Assembly (NCBI GenBank): GCA_024867545.1
Contig: JANFNE010000041.1
Location: forward strand, 1-64,000
Length of the DNA stretch: 64,000 nt
Direction of reading: 5' to 3'
DNA from: Phytopythium helicoides
Lineage: Eukaryota; Oomycota; Peronosporomycetes; Pythiales; Pythiaceae
The notes below the pieces were generated by a model. The model was not told the DNA's origin and did no database searches. It saw nothing but the letters and a program-made list of their open reading frames with translations. Shown in pieces: positions 40,728-50,976 of this stretch (positions within the stretch are counted from its first letter, which is position 1; the number at the start of each line of letters is the position of its first letter). Position numbers and translations under genes: made by a program.

Positions 40728-41619
40728 ATGGCGCTGATCCACGGCCGCTACGCCGTGCTGCGCCAGCTTCGAGCCACGCTCTTTGGGGCCGTCTTCCTCT
40801 GCCGAGACACCCAGCGCAACGGCCAGCACGTCGTGCTCAAGCAGGTCGAGCTGCGGCGGGCCGTGCAGCTGCTGGACGCGGCCGCAGAGCTCACGCACCA
40901 GCTCGACGACCCGAGAGAGGAGCGTGCGGCCGCCAGGAGGCTGCGAGAAGCTCCCGACCACCCGCACATTGTCCGCTACCTGGACGAGTTCGTCGAGGAC
41001 GAGCAGCTCTTCTTCGTGCTCGAGCTGTGCTCGGGTGGAGACCTGTATGAGCTTGCTCGCCGCCAGCCGGACCAGCGGCTCCCGTGTGGACAAGCGCTGG
41101 CTATCGTAGGACAGATCGCATCCGCCGCGGCCTTTCTGCATGCGCAGGGGATTGCACACCGAGACGTCTCTCTCGAGAACGTCTTCCTGACGGAACACAG
41201 CGTATGCAAGCTCGGCGACTTTGGGCTGGCAGTCGACGCGCGCCACCTGTGCTTCCAGCGCGCTGGTCAAGGGGTATTACATGGCGCCGGAGGTTGTTGC
41301 AGCCGACGGGAGTTTCGGGTATGACCCCAAGGCTGCGGACGTCTGGTCGCTCGGCATCCTCATGTTCATCCTCGTGTCGGGGTCTCCGCTCGTTGCGGAG
41401 GCGTCGTCGGCCGACTGCAATGCGTTCCAGACCATCGCGCACGCGGGCGTTCGGGAGATTCTGGACGCGTGGGGTGTGTCGGTGCTCATGGAAGGGTCTG
41501 CAATTGAGCTCCTGGACGGCATGCTGCAGGTTGACGCGGGCAAGCGCCTGACGATGGAGCAGGTGCTGCAGCACGAGGCTTTGATGGATTGGCGCACGAA
41601 CGCAGGCGTGAATCTATGA
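40728..41619 (+). pseudogene. Protein kinase B-type, copy 1, frameshifted
   Basis: Same gene as the intact copy at 48886-49776, but 892 bp instead of 891. One extra base near 41269-41275 (GGTCAAGGGGTATT versus GGTAAAGGGTATT) shifts the frame between DFGLA and YYMAPE. The upstream part has VVLKQVEL, HRDVSLEN and DFGLA; the downstream part in the other frame has YYMAPEVV, DVWSLGILMF and the C-lobe. As written it would give a truncated kinase lacking the substrate lobe. Could be a real lesion or an assembly error. Confidence 0.8.
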
Positions 41620-42510
41620 TGTCGATCGAGAAGATGATGTCATGGTGCGATGGAAGCACCCATGTGCGTGTGGATGAAGACAAGGAGCTCAAGCATGAGC
41701 TCGAGACGAAAGTGTGATCAATCGGAGACGAGCGAGCGAAAGAAGCAGCATGAGCCGACATGACAGTGTACGAAAGACGGATGCAAGTCGTAGACCAGAG
41801 GACAGCCATTAGGAAGCCGACTCGTCGGTCATGAAACGCGCTAAACATGAAAAATCAGGGCAGTGAGGCATGTGGAGTGTCGAGGTGGATGGATGATCGT
41901 GCCGAGGCCTTTGGTGATGACAGTCAGATGAGACATGTGTACAATTCTGATGAGTCAGGATCGCACTTTTAAGTTTAGACTAATTACGTAAATGTACTGC
42001 TTTGGTGGTCGACGCGATTGTAAAATGGACGCAGGCGTTCCTTGATGGGCAAGCGCAGCGGATGGCAGAAGGAGTCCCTCGCCGGTGGTCTAGCACGAGG
42101 CACCAAGGTGGACAAATGGAGTTCTGCACGTACTGATAGCCGCTGGCAGCAGCACCTCCGATGACTCCGCTTCAATTCCAAGCTACACGAACGGTGGCTG
42201 ACACTCGACAGCTGTGCAAGATGAGGCGTTGGCTCGAACTCAGTCCAGCCACCACGAAGAGCAAAGCAAAAGCGTATTTCTGAGAGCGATCCTTCTCGAA
42301 TGAGTGCGTGTTCTTGGAAGGCTCGCCCAGAAGAGGATGGCAGCACGCCACTCGATCCGTAGGCGCATCGCGTTGACAGAGCATCAATGACTGCGATGTG
42401 CGTTCGACTTTGGCTGCATGCCTAGCGAAGGTACCGTCAACCAACGCTGATCGATCAAGGCATCAAAGCACGCCACACTTGACCATCTCATCTGGTCTCG
42501 GTCCTTCGGG
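41620..42510. other. Intergenic centre of the inverted kinase region
   Basis: The first ~150 bp match, inverted, the sequence downstream of kinase B' (48750-48885), and the last ~40 bp match the sequence just downstream of kinase A. The middle shows no gene. Confidence 0.5.
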
Positions 42511-43422
42511 TTAGCTTCTTGCAGCCGCGAGCTGCTGCTCGACCACGCGCTCCCAATCCGAGAACGCCGCGTGGCTCCGCACCTGCTCAATCGTGAGCCG
42601 CTTGCACGGATCGACCTCGAGCATCCCCTCCAGCAGGTCCACGGCGCTCGGGAACAAACGAGGAGACGCTCCCCACGAGTCCAGCACCTTGCGCACGCCA
42701 AACTTGCGCAGCGACAGGAACGCCGTGTTGTCCTCGGACGCGAGCGCCACGAGTGGAGACCCCGTCACGAGCACGAACAGGATGATGCCGAGCGACCAGA
42801 CGTCGGCCGCCTTGGGGTCGTACGCCACGCCCGGCGCCACGACCTCGGGCGCCATGTAGTACGCCTTGCCCACACGCTCGACGCACGGCTGGTCGGCCGC
42901 CGTCGCGAGCCCAAAGTCCGACAGCTTGCACGTGCCGCCGCTCAGCAGCGTGTTCTCGAGCGACAGATCGCGGTGCGCCACGTTCTGCTCGTGCAGGAAC
43001 GCCACGGCGTTGGTGAGCTGCGACAGGATGCTCAGCGCGTCCACACACGGCAGCCGCCGCTCGGCCTGCGCGCTCGCGTACGCGTACAGGTCTCCGTCTG
43101 CGCAGTGCTCGAGCACAAAGTAGAGCGCGCCGTCCTCGACGAATTCTTCCAAGTACTGCACGATGTTGGGGTGTTGAGCTCGACCTCGGAGGAAGGCTGC
43201 GGCCGCGAGCTCCAGCCGAGGGTCGTCGAGCTGCTGCACGCCCGAGTCAGCTGCTTCCTGCGCCAGCACCGATGACTCGCGCAGCTCGACGAGCTTGAGC
43301 ACCACGAGCTTCCTGTGTGGCGACTTGAGGTCTCTGGCCAGGAAGACGCCGCCGTAGAGCGTCTCGCTGAGCAGTGCAGCCAGCTCGTAGCGGCCGCGGA
43401 TGCACGTGGCGGGCGTCGTCAT
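42511..43422 (-). CDS. Protein kinase A-type, copy 2 (inverted)
   Basis: 303 residues, intact, about 98% identical to the copy at 38723-39634 by residue comparison. Same motifs: VVLKLVEL, HRDLSLEN, DFGLA, YYMAPE. Similarity extends only ~14 bp upstream of the ATG (CGTCCAGGTC) and ~40 bp past the stop, so the duplicated unit was little more than the coding sequence, or the flanks have diverged much faster. Confidence 0.9.
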   Translation of the reverse strand: MTTPATCIRGRYELAALLSETLYGGVFLARDLKSPHRKLVVLKLVELRESSVLAQEAADSGVQQLDDPRLELAAAAFLRGRAQHPNIVQYLEEFVEDGALYFVLEHCADGDLYAYASAQAERRLPCVDALSILSQLTNAVAFLHEQNVAHRDLSLENTLLSGGTCKLSDFGLATAADQPCVERVGKAYYMAPEVVAPGVAYDPKAADVWSLGIILFVLVTGSPLVALASEDNTAFLSLRKFGVRKVLDSWGASPRLFPSAVDLLEGMLEVDPCKRLTIEQVRSHAAFSDWERVVEQQLAAARS

Positions 43423-43883
43423 GACCTGGACGCTCTGGCAAGAAATGAGACGATGGTTGTCTTAGTGGACCGCTGCTCACTGCAGCGCGCATGAGGTCTT
43501 TCACCGCCAAGGGTGGCACACGGCTGCGCAATCCCAGCGATTCATACAGCAGAAAAGGTTGCAACTGCATATTTCCGTTCTTTCCTGAAACGAGGCTTCA
43601 AGGCAGCTAGTTCTGCTGTTTCTTCCCCGTGCACGGCATACGCCACTCGGATCTCGTGCGCAAGAAAGCTAAAGCGCTTATTTTTTCGCGTACTGTAGCG
43701 TGACGCACGATAGTTGTCAATGATAAGATCATTCTGGGGATGCTGCATTGCATAATATTTTTAGTAGCGTGCTCCAGTGGGTGGTGAAGCTGCTCTTTGG
43801 GTATACATTGTCATAACACACCTAAACTAATCCGCCGAAGGTTATACTGTGTAGCTTGTGTTTCAACACCGCATCAGTCAAGC

Positions 43884-44192
43884 TCAGACTGGAATAACCG
43901 TAGCTGAAGATCCGGACTGTGTTAATGACATGAATGACATAGAGACTGTAATCCGTTTCGCAATTGATAATAGCAGATCTTGAGGAGGCCTTTCTGTCGG
44001 GATTCTGACACCATCCCCTTGATAAACTGGCTGGTAATTGCAACGTTTCCTGTGATCATTCATTATGACCCCTCGAAGTGACTGAATTCCTCGCTCACCA
44101 AGCTTTCCGTACAACGATTGTGGCTTGCTCATTCGCTGCTGCCATCGATTAGATTTTTTCTGAGTCAATTTTTCCATAAGGTCATTCGACAT
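43884..44192 (-). CDS. Hypothetical small protein (102 residues)
   Basis: ATG-started frame just downstream of, and on the same strand as, the IQ/zinc-finger gene. Lys/Arg/Gln-rich (EKLTQKKSNRWQQRM, MNDHRKRCNYQPVYQGDG). The frame extends upstream past the IQ gene's stop without an earlier ATG. No family recognised; may be spurious. The rest of 43423-44362 shows nothing. Confidence 0.25.
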   Translation of the reverse strand: MSNDLMEKLTQKKSNRWQQRMSKPQSLYGKLGERGIQSLRGVIMNDHRKRCNYQPVYQGDGVRIPTERPPQDLLLSIAKRITVSMSFMSLTQSGSSATVIPV

Positions 44193-44362
44193 AATAGTGT
44201 GGGAGCTTTGTGTTCGTGTCCATTGAACAGGTTGTCCTGGTGCTGTATGAAGCAACGTGACTACTGGCGAGTGAATGCTTCGAGTTTTTTCACCTCGATG
44301 AAAGCCACCGAGTCCAAGGAATACAAAAGCCAGCAATCTCGAGCGGAATCTCGAAATTTGAT

Positions 44363-46950
44363 TTACTCGCTCCACCAACTAGGCGCACCTAGGATATCAA
44401 CAAGTAGTCTAGCGGATGCTGCTGCATGACTTTCCTTAGAGAAAGATAGCGGTAAACTGTGTCCCAAGTCAAAGTGGCCAAATGCCCAACCCACGTCTTC
44501 CTTGCGGTAACTAATCGAGTCGATGTCATTTAGGTAAGTGCTATTGCTTCGAGTGGTGAAGAAATTCAAGGATTTTGATAGCCAGCCATCATTTCGCTTC
44601 CCTACCCTTTCACAAAGCTCCATAATAGCCCTCCACTCGTTTTCCGCGCGTGCTTTTCGTAATGCACACTCCATTCCTGGTGCCGATCTGCCATGTAAAT
44701 GGTCAAACAGTTCCTTTGTGGTAGCAAACGGCTCATAGCAGCTATTACATTCAAATTTCGGGGCGTTTTGGGGCGTAGCACGGTACTGTACTTGCAAGCA
44801 ACCAGTGACAATATGCCTGAAATTGCTTTTAAGATTGTGAACCGCACACCTTAGCGACCGGTGCTTCAGGATTCGGTGATGCAAATAATAAGCTTTTGGG
44901 TAGTACCACGCACGCCAAGCCAAGTAAGATATCTTGCAAATAAGCTGCTGCTTTGTCAAGTTTAGCTTGCAATACACATATTTTCGAGCATTCAACAGTC
45001 CATCTCGAACTTGGTGCATTCTCGAGCGCTTAGCTTGCCCAACCAAAGTATTCCCAGCCAACCAACTGCTTGTGTCGTTAGAATTAGATCTCTGCACTAA
45101 ATCCTCATACCACTTGAGACCTGATGCTGAAATTCTTAGATGACTGTATCGAGGGAGATCTGTAGTTATCCCCAGTAATTCACGAGCGATCACTCGTCCT
45201 TCGTAGTTGCTGACTGTTCGTCCACAGTACATCCGACCAAGAAGTACAACCTTGTCGTGTATCGACAAAGATCCCCAACTATGGTCTCTCATTAAACGTT
45301 TACGACGGAGCAATCGGAAACGAAGCCAAGGATATTCTGCGTGAAGCCTCACCAAATATTGTCCTCGACTCGTCTTGTGCAAAAACCTCCGGTATAAATC
45401 CGTAGCTTGATTGATACGGCTAGCGACATATTCATCTTCACCTCGCCGGCGATCCGTTTCGGCCCTTCTGACCTCTTCCAGCATTTTGTTATATCTTGCA
45501 CGGCATTTCCGAGCCTTCCATCGTTTTTGAATTCCTGTGATGCCATCGCGACGAAGCTTCCAAAGCCGCAAGACGCGCAGAACCAACTTCAGTTTTGACC
45601 ACATGCGCCTCTTGCGAAGCATTATTTGACGTGCAAGCTCTTTGCGATGTCGTTCCCGCTGCAACAGTAAGCGAACTGCTACGTGAAAGTGCTGGATGTG
45701 CTTTTGCACTTGGTATACGCGAAAGCATTTTTGTATGCGTGTCGCACTTCGCTCTGTGACAATGCGAATGTAGCGCCGGCGATATGGCCGCTGGATCGTA
45801 GCTGCGTGGATATGCTCATATGCTTGGGTTTTTGATGCAATAGAAGAAGCATGATATTGTCTCCACATTCGCTGAAGTAGAATAATGTTTTGAATCCGCT
45901 TTCGGTGCCGCTCTCGATATCTCATCTGTACCTTTGTTGCTAGTGCATGTGCTGTGGTCGAGAAATTGAAGCCGTCGGTTCGCAGTTGTTCGTGGTTGGA
46001 CTGAACCTCGTGCATGACCTTCTGGATTCCGGTTTGCAGCGTTGCGAGAGCATCTACCACACTGCCCGACAAAACCTGTTGCATGGCGTGCTCTTTAATA
46101 TCTCTTGCTAGTTCTGTAGCAAAATAGTCAGCTGCTTTGTTTTCATCACGTTCCACGGTATTATCGGTACTCAAAGCCGAGACAGAAGCATTGTCATCAG
46201 CATCGACTTTGGGGATCAGATTATTGCTAGACTCTTCAGTTATTGACGTTTGTGCGTTCGCACAGCTTGGATTGAAAGCTAGCCGGCGAGTGGGAACAAA
46301 TCCACCAAGAACAATCTCACTTGTTATCTCGGCAGCCAAAAGAGAGCGCACAGGGTCTGTCCATAGTGCATTGTCGATGTCGTTCGAAGGTGTCACGGTT
46401 TTACGAACCCGGGCGTTGACCTCACTCGAATAGCGTGCTTCTCCTTCTTCGAACGCCTTGAGCTAGCATCTCTAGCGAGCCACTTCATCAGCCTTTGCTG
46501 TTTGTCGAGGAGGTCTGCATCACTTGCAGCCAACTTCTGCCGGCTTTTTCCTGGACTGCGGTTTACGTTGATCCCTGGTACTTTAAGCTGCTTCGATGAC
46601 GAGTTGCTTCTAATCTCGCTCTGCACCTGCTTTGTGGAGTCCTGCAGTTCTCGTTCCGCCTCGAGCCTTGATTGTGGCAACTCTATTCGCTGCAGCTCCG
46701 CCTTCAGCTCCAGCATCGCCTTGGCTGCTTGCCGCGCAGGCGAAAGAGCAGCTCGCTCGGGTTTCGGCCGAACTAGGCGCTGCTTCAGCGGCGAAACCTG
46801 CTGCTCTCCGTCCTTCTGTCTCTTCCTAGTCACCAGTCGTTGCTTGTCTCGCTCCGCCAGCGAGGGGTCCGCGACAACCCACGGGAACTCGCGCAGCATG
46901 TCCACCGGTGGCGCCTGGGGCCACTCCAGCGCGCTCAGCGGGAAGCTCAT
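44363..46950 (-). CDS. IQ-motif protein with a C2H2-type zinc finger
   Basis: About 860 residues in two abutting frames. The first frame (from ATG 46950, MSFPLSALEWPQAPP; another in-frame ATG at 47088) ends near 46393. The second begins there without an ATG. One missing A in the AAAA run near 46400 would fuse them (..GFVK-T-VTPSNDID..). Seen: a disordered basic N-terminal third, then at least four IQ-like calmodulin-binding motifs (LLQRMWRQYHAS, ATIQRPYRRRYIR, TRIQKCFRVYQVQ, TGIQKRWKARKCR), Arg/Lys-rich helices, and a late zinc finger (CNSC with downstream DHLHGRS..C). Likely a calmodulin-binding cytoskeletal or flagellar-type protein, by motif only. Divergent from the Arp gene. Confidence 0.7.
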
Positions 46951-47180
46951 GTTCGCCACGCCAGCGTCAATAGTCAGCAGCCTTCCCAAACAAGCCCCAA
47001 CACCTCGCAACGAGCCCAAATTCGGCTCTCGCACGCAGGAATAGCCCTCCGTCGGCACTTGACCGCGTTGAAGTAGGTATACGTGCATTATCCGGCCACT
47101 CCCGGCGCCTCCGAGCCTCCTCTATCCGGCACTTCGTATACTCTGTATACGCCTCCCTCGCCACTAGCCAAGCCGACACC
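46951..47180. promoter_or_regulatory. Short bidirectional promoter region
   Basis: Only 230 bp (or 92 bp if ATG 47088 is used) separate the divergent IQ-protein and Arp genes, so they must share control sequence. It contains GTATACTCTGTATAC-type repeats near 47135-47150. No factor site assigned. Confidence 0.35.
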
Positions 47181-48666
47181 ATGTACGCCGGCGGCGGGTC
47201 GTCGCTGCCCTCGGGCGCGGCCGCCCACGGGCACCACGCGCACGCGGGCGGCGCCTCCAGCAGCGGGGGCGCCTCGTCTCACGGTCACCACGCGGCCGCG
47301 GCGTTCTCGAGCCAGCAGGCCGAGGCCAACGACCTGGACGCGCTCGTGATGGACTTCGGCTCGGCGCGGTGCAAGTTGGGCTTCGCAGGCGAGGACTTCC
47401 CGCGTGTCTTCGAGTCTCCGCTGGCCGTCGAGGGGGACGAGGACCACCAGGTCGAGGGCTTTGACGCCGCGAGCGAGGTCATGCACGCCAGGGCCAGGGC
47501 CGCCTGCCAGGATGGAGCTTGAGCCAGAGAAGGTGGCCCAGTGGCTCTTTGACGCCGCCGCCAGCAGGCTGCGCACGCGCGTGAGCGAGCACCCGCTGCT
47601 CATGGTCGAGCGTCCCGTTCGCATTCCCGGCCGAGGTTGTCAACTTCCGCACGGACGGAGAGTCCTGCGGCGCAGGAGCCAGGGCAACAGGAAGAGGGAC
47701 GCCAGACACAGGGAACGCATGGTCGAGGTGCTCATGGAGGACCTGGGCACGCCAGCCATCTTCATGGCCAAGTCCCCGGTGCTCGTGTGCTACGCGAACG
47801 CGCGCACCAGCGGACTCGTCGTCGAGCTCGGCGCCACCTACTCGAGCGTCTCGACCGTGCACGACGGATACGCGCTCTCCTACCCGCGCTCGCAGGTCGC
47901 GCTCTTCGGCGGCCACGATTTGGACGCCTTCCTGCGTGCCAAGTTGGCCCCACAGCTTGTCAAGTTCCACGCGGCCATGAGCGCGGACGAGCATATCGTG
48001 CGGCGCCGATCGCCGGACGCGTCAGTCTGGTCTTACGCGGTCGAGGCCAAGGAGTCGGGGCTGTGCCGCGCCGCCGATGGAGCGTTCGACGAGGCACAGA
48101 ACGCCCAACTGCCGCTCATCAACTACGAGCTACCTGACAAGACAGTCGTGACACTCGGCACTGAGCGCTTCAGTGTGGCCGAGCAGTACTTTATCTCGGC
48201 ATCGCGACCGGAGGCGAATGCGGAAACCGCGGCTGAGACATCGGCACCTGCTGCTTCGTCGAACCCGATGCTGGCAGCCACCGGCTCCCACATCTCGGCT
48301 ATCAACCTGCCTGAAATCATCTGTGAGACTGCTGGCCGGTCCACGGAGACTGAGCTCCGGCGCGAGCTGCTGCAGAACGTGGTCGTGTCAGGTGGAAGCT
48401 CGTGCTTTGAGAATCTTCCGACGCGACTGGAGCGCGAGATTGTCAATTCGCTCGTCTCGCAGCCACTGACATCAGTCGCAGGTCCGTATGCGGCTGCCGC
48501 AAACATGCGCGTCAAGGTTGTGGCTGCTCATGCGCAGGAGCGCAAGGTCGGCGCATTTCTCGGCGGGTCTATCCTGGCATCGCTTGGTTCATTCCACGAG
48601 ATGTGGCTATCCAAGCAGGAATATGCAGAGCACGGCGCTGCACTAGTGCACAAGAAGTGTCCGTAA
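47181..48666 (+). CDS. ARP4: Actin-related protein, Arp4/BAF53 type
   Basis: About 495 residues with one frame break. The N-terminus (MYAGGG, His/Ala/Gly-rich insert, then LDALVMDFGSARCKLGFAGEDFPRVF) matches the Arp4 start; MDFGS is the actin phosphate-1 motif region. The C-terminus SFHEMWLSKQEYAEHGA..HKKCP matches Arp4's MWISKQEY..RKCP. Arp4 is a nuclear subunit of NuA4, INO80 and SWI/SNF-type chromatin complexes and binds nucleosomes and actin. The frame shifts by one base near 47510-47520 (..CQDG / LEPEKVAQWLFD..). A poorly matching stretch at 47620-47700 may be an insert or a second compensated shift. A ~50-residue Ala/His-rich extension is unusual. Likely functional if the break is an assembly error. 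Confidence 0.82.
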
Positions 48667-48885
48667 TTTGTACCTCGATCGCTGAGGTTCGTCATGGCTG
48701 TCAACTCATCTACTCTACTACTTGCAATCTTCTTTCGACCATGTTTCATTTCTTGGTTTCTTCTTTTGAACGCTTGTCTCTGACTGGTCACGCCTTCGTC
48801 TTGAGCTCATGCTCGAGCTACTTGTCTTCATCCACACGCACATGGATACTTCCATCGCACCATGACAACTTTCTCTCGATCGACA

Positions 48886-49776
48886 TCATAGATTCACGCC
48901 TCCGTTCGTGCGCCAATCCACTAAAGCCTCGTGCTGCAGCACCTGCTCCATCGTCAGGCGCTTCCCCGCGTCCACCTGTAGCATGCCGTCCAGGAGCCCA
49001 ATTGCAGACCCTTCCATGAGCACCGACACACCCCACGCGTCCAGAATCTCCCGAACGCCAGCGTGCGCGATGGTCTGGAATGCATTGCAGTCGGCCGATG
49101 ACGCCTCCGCCACGAGCGGAGACCCCGACACGAGGATGAACATGAGGATGCCGAGCGACCAGACGTCCGCGGCCTTGGGGTCGTACCCGAAACTCCCATC
49201 GGCTGCAACGACCTCCGGTGCCATGTAATACCCTTTACCAGCGCGCTGGAAGCACAGGTGGCGCGCGTCGACTGCCAGCCCAAAGTCGCCGAGCTTGCAC
49301 GCGCTGTGCTCCGTCAGGAAGACGTTCTCGAGAGAGACGTCTCGGTGCGCAATGCCCTGCGCATGCAGAAAGGCCGCGGCGGATGCGATCTGTCCAACGA
49401 TGACCAGCACTTGTCCACACGGAAGCCGCTGGTCCGGCTGGCGGCGAGCAAGCTCATACAGGTCTCCACCGGCGCACAGCTCGAGCACGAAGAAGAGCTG
49501 CTCGTCCTCGACGAACTCGTCCAGGTAGCGGACAATGTGCGGGTGGTCGGGAGCTTCTCGCAGCCTCCTGGCGGCCGCACGCTCCTCTCTCGGGTCGTCG
49601 AGCTGGTGCGTGAGCTCTGCGGCTGCGTCCAGCAGCTGCACGGCCCGCCGCAGCTCGACCTGCTTGAGCACGACGTGGTGGCCATTGCGTTGGGTGTCTC
49701 GGCAGAGGAAGACGGCCCCAAAGAGCGTGGCTCGAAGCTGGCGCAGCACGGCGTAGCGGCCGTGGATCAGCGCCAT
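48886..49776 (-). CDS. Protein kinase B-type, copy 2 (intact, inverted)
   Basis: 296 residues: VVLKQVEL, VRYLDEFVEDEQLFFVLEL (hinge), HRDVSLENVFL, DFGLAVD, GYYMAPEVV and DVWSLGILMFILVSG. Like kinase A it lacks a canonical glycine loop (RATLFGAVF). A and B are clearly related to each other (shared DDPR.E insert after the beta-3 Lys and the same HRD(L/V)SLEN), so the region reflects tandem then inverted duplication of one kinase family. Intact partner of the frameshifted copy at 40728. Confidence 0.9.
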   Translation of the reverse strand: MALIHGRYAVLRQLRATLFGAVFLCRDTQRNGHHVVLKQVELRRAVQLLDAAAELTHQLDDPREERAAARRLREAPDHPHIVRYLDEFVEDEQLFFVLELCAGGDLYELARRQPDQRLPCGQVLVIVGQIASAAAFLHAQGIAHRDVSLENVFLTEHSACKLGDFGLAVDARHLCFQRAGKGYYMAPEVVAADGSFGYDPKAADVWSLGILMFILVSGSPLVAEASSADCNAFQTIAHAGVREILDAWGVSVLMEGSAIGLLDGMLQVDAGKRLTMEQVLQHEALVDWRTNGGVNL

Positions 49777-50557
49777 CTGCTCCAGTTCCAGTAACAGTTG
49801 AGTTGCAGCTCAGGAATTGTCAGTTGCTGTCTTTGAGAGTTATGGCGACCAGTTGCGTTTCACGAACCAGTCTCACGTAAAATGAATAGTTTGAATGAAT
49901 TTGGTCGGCTCCACATCGATCGTGAGCGCGATACGGTTGCGCTAAGCGGAGATATACACTTTAGATTTGTATGCTTTGATCGTGGTTGGGTCCTCGGTCG
50001 GTCGGGCGCTCCTCAACATTTTTGGTGAGGCGATGGTCAGATGAGGTCCGAGGCAATGGTGACTCAAATTCTTAGAACATGACTCAATATGATAGACAGG
50101 ACAGTTGAAAAATCTAAATGTCATAATAGCAGCAAGGGCTTATAAGCAATACTTGTCGATCACTAGGGATATCGAGGCAGAGCGAATCCTTGTTGAGCCC
50201 AGATCGTTCGTAGCGAAAGCAAGCGGAAATATGTCGGAGTTTCAATTTCCCTTGTTTGGTAGGTGAAGACTGGAACGTTCAATATGGTACACAATTCCAA
50301 TATGCGGAGACTTCTATGACCTTTAGATTGGAAGTCTCAATCGAAGCAGAGATTTACTTCATATCAAGTCACTCCGCCAAATCCACGTTTATACCTACTC
50401 AACTGAATCTCGAGCCCAACTCTTGAGGTGTTATTTTACTGTGACCTTCGCTCCGTCGATTACTTGTGGCGCCGATTGGTGTCATGGAATGTGTCGAAGC
50501 GCTTGAGTATTCGTCTTTCTTGTGAGGTTTGTTCGTTCCTCTGGAAAAGTTGATCAG
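49777..50557. other. Intergenic, AT-richer
   Basis: About 0.8 kb with no gene supported on either strand. Confidence 0.5.
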
Positions 50558-50976
50558 CTAGACGCGTTGGAGACTCAGTGGCTGAAGTTGTCGTAGGTCC
50601 TGACTTTGAAATCCAATTAAACTCGTCATCTGACGAAGAAGAGGTCCACGGGATGGGCGCGATGTATCAATGCGGTGCTGGTGTGCGTCCTCGTGTATTT
50701 CGCGCCTTGAAGAGCCTGGGTACAATTGATAGGCTGGATCAGCACCCCCGCTATCTTCTTGAATGGAAGCTTCGTCTGCGAAGAGTGGTGAAGACGATGA
50801 TCGCTTGCGAGTGATACTCAGTCGCCGCATATTGTACTTGTTCGCCGAATTATTTGGTAATTCTTTGGTATTGGTCTGCATTGATTTTCGCACATTCATG
50901 GCTGCAACCCTACTTTTAAGCAGTTGAGCTAGCCCCAATGTGTGGCCTTGTGCACCAATCGTGTTCCCTAGATATT

